From: Nitrosomonadales bacterium
GTDB taxonomy: Bacteria; Pseudomonadota; Gammaproteobacteria; Burkholderiales; Methylophilaceae
DNA length: 7,091 nucleotides
NCBI GenBank assembly: GCA_018657165.1
Contig: JABHXS010000028.1
Coordinates: 1 to 7,091, forward strand
Direction of reading: 5' to 3'
Of this stretch, positions 1-5,740 are shown piece by piece. The translations under genes were made by a program, and so were the position numbers. Each line of letters starts with the position of its first letter. The first letter of the stretch is position 1. A model generated the notes under the pieces. It saw nothing but the letters and a program-made list of their open reading frames with translations. It did no database searches and was not told where the DNA came from.

Positions 1-584
1 ATAAAGGCGAAGGAATGGTGCTTGACGTCAACAGTAACGATTCAATTGATAAATTAATAAAAAGAATTAATGAAAAATATGGTGAAATACAGATTTTAAT
101 TAATAATGCTGGAATAACACAAGATAATTTATTGGTTAGAATGAAGGATGAAGAATGGGATCGAGTATTAAGCACAAACTTAACTTCAGTTTATAAGCTA
201 AGTAAGTCAGTTCTTAGAAGTATGATGAAGAGTAGATATGGAAAAATTATCAATATTTCATCTGTTGTTGGACATATGGGCAATGCGGGACAGACAAACT
301 ATGTTGCATCAAAAGCAGGCATCACAGGCTTTACAAAGTCTTTAGCTCAAGAAGTTGGAAATAGAGGAATTACTGTTAATTGTGTAGCTCCAGGCTTCAT
401 TGATACAGATATGACAAAAGCTCTCTCAGATGAGCAAAAAGAAAAGCTTTTAGCGCATATTCCATTAGCGCGACTTGGTAATTCATCTGACATTGCGAAA
501 GCAGTTCTATTCTTGGCTTCAGATGATGCTGACTATATTACTGGGGAGACTGTTCATATTAACGGCGGTATGTTGATGGCTTAA
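1..584 (+). CDS. fabG: 3-oxoacyl-ACP reductase FabG (5' end cut by window edge)
   Basis: NADPH-dependent reductase that converts 3-oxoacyl-ACP to 3-hydroxyacyl-ACP, the first reduction of each type II fatty acid elongation cycle in the cytoplasm. The reading frame is open from base 3 (codons for KGEG) to the TAA at 582-584, giving about 193 visible residues. The family is about 245 residues long, so roughly the first 50, including the TGxxxGIG nucleotide-binding motif, lie upstream. The ATG at 15 is internal and not the start. Counting from that Met, the classical short-chain dehydrogenase features are present: NNAG at 30-33, Asn55, Ser83 (ISSVVG), Tyr96 and Lys100 of the YxxxK motif, then the PGFIDTDMT segment and the C-terminal ITGETVHINGGM. 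Spacing of Ser-Tyr-Lys matches FabG exactly. Neighbouring acpP and fabF support FabG over other reductases of this fold. No defect is visible. Confidence 0.96.
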   Translation, partial: KGEGMVLDVNSNDSIDKLIKRINEKYGEIQILINNAGITQDNLLVRMKDEEWDRVLSTNLTSVYKLSKSVLRSMMKSRYGKIINISSVVGHMGNAGQTNYVASKAGITGFTKSLAQEVGNRGITVNCVAPGFIDTDMTKALSDEQKEKLLAHIPLARLGNSSDIAKAVLFLASDDADYITGETVHINGGMLMA

Positions 585-587
585 ATG

Positions 588-607
588 CCTACAGAAGTGA
601 GGTTTTT
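588..607 (+). terminator. Weak terminator-like hairpin after fabG
   Basis: Three bases after the fabG stop, CCTAC (588-592) can pair with GT-g-AGG (597-602, one bulged G) around an AGAA loop. TTTTT (603-607) follows, and then more T-rich sequence. The stem is short and bulged, so at most it would be a leaky terminator or attenuator that partly separates the upstream fab genes from acpP, which seems to have its own promoter just downstream. This is inference from the shape only, with no free-energy calculation. Confidence 0.3.
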
Positions 608-620
608 AATTTATTTTCTC

Positions 621-672
621 AAAAATTAAAAAAAAATTTATAAAAACAGCATTCATTTGATAAAATGTCGCA
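621..672 (+). promoter_or_regulatory. Probable sigma70-type promoter of acpP
   Basis: An extended -10 element is visible: TG at 658-659, one base, then TAAAAT at 661-666, which matches TATAAT at five of six positions. TTTATA at 637-642 is a possible -35 (four of six) with an 18-base spacer. The A/T-only tract at 621-636 directly upstream resembles an UP element. Transcription would start near 672, leaving a leader of about 40 bases. A separate strong promoter fits the need for ACP in much larger amounts than the fatty acid enzymes. In AT-rich DNA chance matches are common, so the extended -10 is the main support. Confidence 0.5.
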
Positions 673-696
673 ACACTAATTTGTTATTTTAAAAAA

Positions 697-702
697 AAGG
701 GG
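697..702 (+). promoter_or_regulatory. Ribosome binding site of acpP
   Basis: AAGGGG lies nine bases before the acpP ATG at 712. It is one of only two clear Shine-Dalgarno-like sites in the window (the other precedes holB), fitting high translation of ACP. Confidence 0.7.
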
Positions 703-711
703 TAATTTTTA

Positions 712-948
712 ATGTCTGATATTGAACAAAGAGTGAAGAAAATAGTTTCAGAGCAACTAGGAACGGATGAAGCAAGTTTGAAAAAAGAGTCATCATTTAT
801 TAATGACCTAGGGGCAGATTCACTTGATACGGTTGAATTAGTAATGGCTTTAGAAGAGGAGTTTAATACAGAAATACCTGACGAAGAGGCAGAAAAAATT
901 ACAACAGTTCAGCAAGCTATAGATTACATAAACACTAATCTTAAGTAA
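712..948 (+). CDS. acpP: Acyl carrier protein
   Basis: Small acidic cytoplasmic carrier that holds growing acyl chains on a 4'-phosphopantetheine arm and hands them to FabD, FabG, FabF and acyltransferases. The 78-residue product has the family length. It carries the GADSLDTVELVMALEEEF signature at 34-51, with Ser37 (Met counted as 1) as the phosphopantetheine attachment site. The acidic recognition helix follows, and then the IPDEEAEKI segment. The ATG is supported by AAGGGG nine bases upstream and by the fixed distance to Ser37. It lies between fabG and fabF, the standard place for the primary fatty acid synthesis ACP, so it is not a polyketide or other specialised carrier. A probable own promoter lies upstream and a stem-loop follows the stop. 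Nothing is missing. Confidence 0.98.
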   Translation: MSDIEQRVKKIVSEQLGTDEASLKKESSFINDLGADSLDTVELVMALEEEFNTEIPDEEAEKITTVQQAIDYINTNLK

Positions 949-958
949 ATTAATCTTG

Positions 959-986
959 GAGCCCAATACAAATCTAGTTTGGGTTC
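959..986 (+). promoter_or_regulatory. Stem-loop between acpP and fabF
   Basis: GAGCCCAA (959-966) can pair along its full length with TTGGGTTC (979-986), with one G-T wobble, around a 12-base loop. The stem is GC-richer than its surroundings. No T tract follows, so it does not look like an intrinsic terminator. It begins 10 bases after the acpP stop and ends 4 bases before the fabF ATG. It could protect the 3' end of an acpP-only transcript, be an RNA processing point, or dampen fabF translation. The pairing is seen in the sequence; the role is inferred. Confidence 0.5.
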
Positions 987-990
987 GCTC

Positions 991-2235
991 ATGAATAAAA
1001 GAAGAGTTGTAGTCACAGGGCTTGGTTTGGTCACACCAGTTGGTATCGGTGTGAGCGATTCCTGGAAAAATATTATTGAAGGCCAGTCTGGTATTTCAAA
1101 TATCACGAAATTCGATCCAAACAGTTTCGCATCAAATTTTTCATCCACTATTGCAGGCGAAGTTAAGAACTTCGATCCAAAAGAATACCTTAACCCTAAA
1201 GATGTTAGAAGAATGGACACCTTCATTCAGTTTGGTTTGGTAGCTGCTCATGAAGCCTTTAATGACTCAGGCCTTGAGGTAAGTGATGCTAATGCAGACA
1301 GAATCGGTACCTGTATAGGATCCGGTATCGGAGGGATTAATTTAATAGAGAAGCAAGCTGAGCTGCTTAAAGCGGGTGGTCCAAGAAAGATTTCACCCTT
1401 TTTTGTGCCGGGAAGCATAATCAATATGGTTGCTGGAAATCTCTCAATTGCATTAGGCCTTAGGGGCCCCAATACATCAATTGTTACTGCTTGTACCTCA
1501 GGAACACACTCAATAGGAGATGCTAGCCGTATGATTGAATATGGTGACGCTGATGTTATGGTGGCTGGAGGAGCAGAAGCAGCCATTACTCCGCTTACAG
1601 TCGCTGGTTTTTGTTCAGCTAAGGCTTTAAGTACGAGAAATGATGATCCTAGTACCGCATCAAGGCCATGGGATGTAGATAGAGATGGCTTTGTAATAGG
1701 AGAGGGAGCAGGCGTCATGATTTTAGAGGAGATGGAGCACGCCAAAAAAAGAGGAGCAAAAATTTATTGTGAATTATCAGGTTACGGGATGAGTGCAGAT
1801 GCACACCACATTACAGCCCCTACAGTAGACGGGCCAAAAAGATCAATGTTAAGTGCGATAAAAAATGCAGGGATTAATAAAAATGAGATCGATTATATAA
1901 ATGCACACGGAACATCAACACCACTGGGTGACTTAAATGAAACCAATGCAATTAAAGAAACTTTTAATGACCATGCTAAAAATTTAGTTGTTAATTCAAC
2001 TAAATCAATGACTGGTCATTTATTGGGGGGTGCTGGTGGCATAGAGTCTGTTTTTACCGTGCTAGCCACTCATCATCAAATCTCCCCTCCAACAATTAAT
2101 ATCTTTAATCAAGATCCTGAATGTGATTTAGATTACTGTGCAAATGAAGCAAGAGAGATGGATATTAAAGCAGCGCTAAAAAATAACTTTGGTTTTGGCG
2201 GAACTAATGGAAGCCTTGTATTCAAGAAGATTTAA
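991..2235 (+). CDS. fabF: 3-oxoacyl-ACP synthase II (beta-ketoacyl-ACP synthase FabF)
   Basis: Condensing enzyme that adds two carbons from malonyl-ACP to acyl-ACP, releasing CO2; FabF-type enzymes also elongate unsaturated chains (C16:1 to C18:1). The 414-residue length matches the family (about 413). Visible landmarks are the N-terminal RRVVVTGLG, Cys168 in TACTSG (nucleophile), His306 in NAHGTSTP, Lys338 and His343 in KSMTGHLLG, and the C-terminal GFGGTNGSLVF at 401-411. I chose the ATG at 991 because MNKRRVVVTG lines up with known FabF N-termini. A TTG at 979 in the same frame would add four residues, but it sits inside the stem-loop arm. No good Shine-Dalgarno precedes 991; the nearest, GGAG at 958-961, is 29 bases away. 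The gene is 42 bases after acpP in the same frame and 12 bases before pabC. Confidence 0.97.
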   Translation: MNKRRVVVTGLGLVTPVGIGVSDSWKNIIEGQSGISNITKFDPNSFASNFSSTIAGEVKNFDPKEYLNPKDVRRMDTFIQFGLVAAHEAFNDSGLEVSDANADRIGTCIGSGIGGINLIEKQAELLKAGGPRKISPFFVPGSIINMVAGNLSIALGLRGPNTSIVTACTSGTHSIGDASRMIEYGDADVMVAGGAEAAITPLTVAGFCSAKALSTRNDDPSTASRPWDVDRDGFVIGEGAGVMILEEMEHAKKRGAKIYCELSGYGMSADAHHITAPTVDGPKRSMLSAIKNAGINKNEIDYINAHGTSTPLGDLNETNAIKETFNDHAKNLVVNSTKSMTGHLLGGAGGIESVFTVLATHHQISPPTINIFNQDPECDLDYCANEAREMDIKAALKNNFGFGGTNGSLVFKKI

Positions 2236-2247
2236 GTAGAAAAAAAA

Positions 2248-3060
2248 TTGGCTAAAAATTTTTTAATCAATGGCGATACCAAAAATTCCCTTAGCCCTTT
2301 TGATCGCGGGCTCGCTTTTGGCGATGGTATTTTTAGAACCCTCCTGGTTGAAGACAAACAACCAAAGCTCTGGAAAATGCAATATCATAAAATCTCTAAT
2401 GATTTAAGAAGTATGGAGATAAAACCTCCAAGTCAAAAAATATTACTCGAAGATATTCAAAAGTTATTCCCATCAAAAGGTATTTTTATTGCAAAAATAA
2501 TAGTTACACGCGGGGAATCACATACAGGATATGATTTTAAAAAAGGAATTAAACCAACCCGTGTTTTATTAAAAATAGATTTTAATAAAAAAAAGTATGA
2601 TTTACTTCAAAAGGGCGTGACCTTAACAACCACAGATATTAAGGCATCAAGCTCCCCATACGCTAGCATTAAACACCTCAATAGATTAGAGAATGTTTTA
2701 GCCAGAAAGGGTCTTAACAAAGATTCTTTTGATGCAATAATGCTGGATAGCAATGGAAACGTGTGTGACTGTGCTAGATCAAGTTTGTTTATTAGGTATG
2801 GTAGTGATTTGTTTACCGCAAGCAATAAAGGCCACGGCATTCATGGGGTAACAAAAAAAATTATTGAAGAAAATATCAAGAGATTAAATTTATCGATGAA
2901 TTATTCACCTCTTACAATTGACCAATTAAAAAAAGCAGATGAAATCATTGTTTCTAATTCTATATTTGGGGCGCTTCAAGTTATACGATTTAAAAATAAA
3001 AAATGGAATAAGGGGGCTTTGGCTAATTCAATTACGAGTCTATTAAATGAAACTAATTGA
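2248..3060 (+). CDS. pabC: Aminodeoxychorismate lyase (PabC), class IV PLP enzyme
   Basis: Splits 4-amino-4-deoxychorismate into 4-aminobenzoate and pyruvate for folate synthesis, using pyridoxal phosphate. The 270-residue length fits (E. coli about 269). Visible are FLINGD near the N-terminus, DRGLAFGDGIFRT at 19-31, and IKHLNRLE with Lys142 as the likely PLP Schiff-base lysine. SNSIFGALQV lies near the C-terminus. The TTG start at 2248 is close to forced: the fabF TAA lies in the same frame five codons upstream, and the first in-frame ATG (residue 44) would remove the conserved N-terminal strand. The segment that normally reads E-x-x-x-x-N-L-F is D-C-A-R-S-S-L-F here (174-181), so Glu becomes Asp and Asn becomes Ser. 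Position between fabF and mltG is the classical pabC site. A D-amino acid or branched-chain aminotransferase of the same fold is less likely, given the KHLNRLE motif and context. Confidence 0.92.
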   Translation: MAKNFLINGDTKNSLSPFDRGLAFGDGIFRTLLVEDKQPKLWKMQYHKISNDLRSMEIKPPSQKILLEDIQKLFPSKGIFIAKIIVTRGESHTGYDFKKGIKPTRVLLKIDFNKKKYDLLQKGVTLTTTDIKASSSPYASIKHLNRLENVLARKGLNKDSFDAIMLDSNGNVCDCARSSLFIRYGSDLFTASNKGHGIHGVTKKIIEENIKRLNLSMNYSPLTIDQLKKADEIIVSNSIFGALQVIRFKNKKWNKGALANSITSLLNETN

Positions 3061-4165
3061 CCTTAAGCTTAAGTCAAAAAAATGGCTTAACGAAACCCTA
3101 TTTTTTCTTAAAAAAAATAAGCCAATTTTTAAAAATAAAATAAAAAAAATTAGCAGTGCGCTTCCGATCATTAAGAAAGCTTATTCCGAAAAAAAACTTC
3201 TAATTACGGCTGCTTTGGTTGCCATATTTTTATTCTGGATAATAAGTTATCCTTTTTTATCTCTTGATATTGCTAAAAAGAATGAATTCCTCGTGGTAGA
3301 AAAAGGGGATAACATTTCCCAAATTATTAATAAGCTTGTGGAGCGAGATGTTTTATCGGATGTCTATAGATTTAAATTGCTAGCTAAGCTAACCAACAAA
3401 TCAGAAAGTATAAAAAGCGGCCATTATTTTTTAAGGAATAATACTAGCCCCATTGAGTTATTAACGCTTTTAGTAAAAGGGGATGGCATTCTTTATCCAA
3501 TCACATTTATTGAAGGAACGACCTTCAAAGAAAATCTCGATAAATTAAAAAATAACAGCCTACTTAAGAAAGTCATTCCTTATAATTCAATTAATAATTT
3601 AAAGGTAAGGTTGGGTATCAATCAAAAATTCATTGAGGGATTGTTTTTCCCAGATACCTATTATTTTTATGAAGGGACGCCAGACATTGATATTTTGATA
3701 GAGTCTCATAAAATAATGATGGAAAAGCTAGATAAGGCATGGAAAGAAAAAACACCTAACCTTCCATATAAGAACAAGTATGAAGCTTTAATTGTGGCAT
3801 CAATTATAGAAAAAGAATTAGGTAACAGAGATGAGGCAAACCTGATAGCTGGCGTTTTTGTAAATCGTTTAAGGATAGGCATGCCTCTTCAAAGTGATCC
3901 TACGGTCATATATGGTATGCAGGATCAATTTAAAGGCAATCTCTCTAAACAAGATCTTTTGAATGACACAATTTATAATACATATACAAGAAATGGATTA
4001 CCGCCATCACCAATTTGTTTACCGAGTTTTGATACAATTGAGGCTACATTAAATCCTGCAGAAACTGATGCTTTTTATTTCGTTGCAAAGGATGATAAAA
4101 AATCTCATCATTTCTCAAAAACTTTAAAAGAACATAATAAGGCTGTAAGAAAATATCAAAGATGA
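3047..4165 (+). CDS. mltG: Endolytic murein transglycosylase MltG (YceG)
   Basis: Inner-membrane lytic transglycosylase that cuts nascent glycan strands and ends peptidoglycan polymerisation. The order is a 50-residue lysine-rich cytoplasmic segment, one membrane helix at about 51-71, and a LysM-like region at about 80-147 (FLVVEKGDNISQIINKL). The YceG catalytic domain follows. Catalytic Glu255 lies in the ASIIEKE motif, followed by VNRL, MPLQSDPTVIYG (279-290) and GLPPSPI (317-323). At 372 residues it is longer than E. coli MltG (about 340), mainly because of the N-terminal segment. The ATG at 3047 overlaps pabC by 14 bases. No other ATG occurs before residue 223, so this start is the most likely one, although no Shine-Dalgarno is visible. 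Several A7-A8 runs lie in the first 150 bases. Its stop overlaps the tmk start as ATGA. Confidence 0.95.
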   Translation: MKLIDLKLKSKKWLNETLFFLKKNKPIFKNKIKKISSALPIIKKAYSEKKLLITAALVAIFLFWIISYPFLSLDIAKKNEFLVVEKGDNISQIINKLVERDVLSDVYRFKLLAKLTNKSESIKSGHYFLRNNTSPIELLTLLVKGDGILYPITFIEGTTFKENLDKLKNNSLLKKVIPYNSINNLKVRLGINQKFIEGLFFPDTYYFYEGTPDIDILIESHKIMMEKLDKAWKEKTPNLPYKNKYEALIVASIIEKELGNRDEANLIAGVFVNRLRIGMPLQSDPTVIYGMQDQFKGNLSKQDLLNDTIYNTYTRNGLPPSPICLPSFDTIEATLNPAETDAFYFVAKDDKKSHHFSKTLKEHNKAVRKYQR

Positions 4166-4779
4166 ATAATTTAGGAAAATTTATTACACTTGAGGGGGTT
4201 GATGGTGCGGGTAAAACTACACATATTGAGTTTATAAAAAATTATCTTTCTGATTTAGGAATTCATTATGTGATGACAAGGGAGCCAGGAGGAACATTGC
4301 TTGGCGAAAGATTGAGAGATATTTTGCTTCATGATGAAATGACCCCTGAAACAGAAACGATGTTAATGTTCGCTGCAAGAAATGAGCATATTGATAAAGT
4401 TATCCGCCCAAACCTTTTGAGCGGAGCTGTTGTAATTAGTGATAGGTTTACTGATGCATCCTATGCTTACCAAGCAGGTGGAAAGGGGGTAAAGGAAGAA
4501 AAAATTGATATTTTAAAAAACTGGGTTCAAGGCAGCCTACAACCTGATTTAACTTTCTTATTTGATTTGCCTGTGGAAATAAGCATGGAAAGATTAAAGA
4601 AAACGAAAAATTTAGATAAGTTTGAAAGAGAAAATAAAAATTTTCATGAAAATATAAGAAAAAAATATTTAATGCTTGCCAATGCATGTGCGGAAAGGTT
4701 TGTTGTCTTGGATAGTCAAAAATCGATCGAAGAAATTCAGTGTCAAATAAAATTGAAATTAGATGAGGCCTTAAAGTGA
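4162..4779 (+). CDS. tmk: Thymidylate kinase (dTMP kinase)
   Basis: Phosphorylates dTMP to dTDP with ATP, the shared last specific step of de novo and salvage dTTP supply. The 205-residue length is normal. Residues 11-20 form the P-loop EGVDGAGKTT. TREPGG (39-44) and the DR motif in SDRFTDASYAYQ (93-104) are both typical and contact dTMP or phosphate. The lid region at 144-157 reads RLKKTKNLDKFERE, with lysines where many relatives have arginines and a glycine. The P-loop has Ala after Gly15 rather than Arg, as in the bacterial type II enzymes, in which the lid supplies the basic residues. The ATG overlaps the mltG stop (ATGA), and the gene ends overlapping the holB GTG, so translation is probably coupled on both sides. 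Confidence 0.96.
   Translation: MNNLGKFITLEGVDGAGKTTHIEFIKNYLSDLGIHYVMTREPGGTLLGERLRDILLHDEMTPETETMLMFAARNEHIDKVIRPNLLSGAVVISDRFTDASYAYQAGGKGVKEEKIDILKNWVQGSLQPDLTFLFDLPVEISMERLKKTKNLDKFERENKNFHENIRKKYLMLANACAERFVVLDSQKSIEEIQCQIKLKLDEALK
4765..4768 (+). promoter_or_regulatory. Ribosome binding site deciding the GTG start of holB
   Basis: GAGG lies seven bases before the GTG at 4776, inside the last codons of tmk. It supports GTG as the holB start and its four-base overlap (GTGA) with the tmk stop. Confidence 0.65.
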
Positions 4780-5732
4780 GCCTCTATCCTTGGCAAGAAA
4801 AAGCTTGGGGTAGGCTAAATCATGATAATGCCAAATTACATCATGCATATCTATTTATTGGTGCATTAGGTTCGGGGTTAGAGGAATTTGCTAATACACT
4901 TGCTATGTCACTAATATGTAGCAATTTAACAAGCACCAAACAATCCTGTGGAATATGCCAAGATTGCCAGTGGGCATTAACCGAACATCCCAACCTTAAA
5001 ATTATAAATAATTCAGTCGAGGAGGGGGCCTCAAAAAATATATCTATTGAATCAATAAGAAATTTAAAGCGCTTTTTAGAGCTTAGCTCACATAAAATTG
5101 GCGGTAATAAAGTAATTTTAATTAATAACGCAGAGAGCCTCACATTAAATGCTGCAAACTCATTATTAAAAATGCTTGAAGAGCCACCTGAAAATTCCTA
5201 CCTAATTTTAACAACCGATAATATATCTAGCTTATTGCCAACAATAGTAAGTAGATGTGCAATAGTTTCATCCCCAAAACCAACACACGAAGAGGCAAAA
5301 TCTTTTTTAAAGATGGAGGGGCATGAAAATTTATCATCACAGCTACCTTTATTTAATAACCTGCCTATGGATGTCATCATTCATCAAGAGAATAGTGATT
5401 TATTTAAAACGATTATCAGTGAATTTGAAAAAGGAAAGGACTTGGAGTTGATGTCAATTCAACCTAAATGGCTATCTGGAGACTTCCCAATGATCATTGG
5501 TCTATTTCAAAAATGGCTTTATGATATTTTCTTATTTAAAATGACTTCTAATTTTCATTTTTTTGAATCAAAAAAAGATAATATAAAGAAACTCTCTGAT
5601 GCAGCAGATATCTCAAAATTATTAAAATTGGTCAAAAGTGCAAATAAAATTAAATTAATTTCAAACAAACCAATCAATAAGGATATTACATTTGATACTC
5701 TAATGGTTGAGTATAGGAATGTTTTTAAATAA
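4776..5732 (+). CDS. holB: DNA polymerase III subunit delta' (clamp loader)
   Basis: Part of the clamp loader that opens and places the beta sliding clamp on primed DNA. The 318-residue length is close to the E. coli protein (334). The N-terminal AAA+ domain has a degenerate Walker A (GALGSGLEEFA, 29-39, no Lys-Thr), as expected for delta', which does not hydrolyse ATP. Cys48, Cys58, Cys61 and Cys64 form the usual zinc module. NAANSLLKMLEEPP (125-138) and SRC at 159-161 (arginine finger Arg160) are the strongest family marks. The C-terminal third (about 200-318) is weakly conserved and lysine-rich, normal for the collar domain. DnaX (tau/gamma) is excluded by length, the broken Walker A and the tmk neighbour. 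The start is GTG with GAGG seven bases upstream, overlapping tmk by four bases. tatD follows after eight bases. Confidence 0.93.
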   Translation: MSLYPWQEKAWGRLNHDNAKLHHAYLFIGALGSGLEEFANTLAMSLICSNLTSTKQSCGICQDCQWALTEHPNLKIINNSVEEGASKNISIESIRNLKRFLELSSHKIGGNKVILINNAESLTLNAANSLLKMLEEPPENSYLILTTDNISSLLPTIVSRCAIVSSPKPTHEEAKSFLKMEGHENLSSQLPLFNNLPMDVIIHQENSDLFKTIISEFEKGKDLELMSIQPKWLSGDFPMIIGLFQKWLYDIFLFKMTSNFHFFESKKDNIKKLSDAADISKLLKLVKSANKIKLISNKPINKDITFDTLMVEYRNVFK

Positions 5733-5740
5733 ATAAAATT

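Noticed and set aside
15..17. ATG at 15 as the start of fabG
   Set aside because: The frame is open to the left edge and the protein would lack its whole nucleotide-binding N-terminus, so this Met is internal and the gene is cut by the window.
979..981. TTG at 979 as the fabF start
   Set aside because: It would add four residues not seen in FabF N-termini as I know them, and it lies in the stem-loop arm; ATG at 991 fits better.
1248..1745. 165-residue open frame on the minus strand inside fabF, and similar minus-strand frames at 924-1226, 2607-2840, 4448-4687, 4841-5143, 5198-5380 and 5555-5764
   Set aside because: They lie opposite well-identified genes with intact motifs, have no recognisable domains, and look like by-products of codon use on the coding strand.
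2585..2594. A8G tract in pabC containing the A-AAA-AAG slippery heptamer in the correct phase for -1 frameshifting
   Set aside because: A -1 shift would reach a TGA within two codons, and no stimulatory stem or Shine-Dalgarno was evident. Lys-Lys-Lys coding in an AT-rich genome explains it.
4860..4892. Broken Walker A in holB as a sign of gene decay
   Set aside because: Delta' subunits normally have a degenerate P-loop, and the zinc cysteines and SRC motif are intact.
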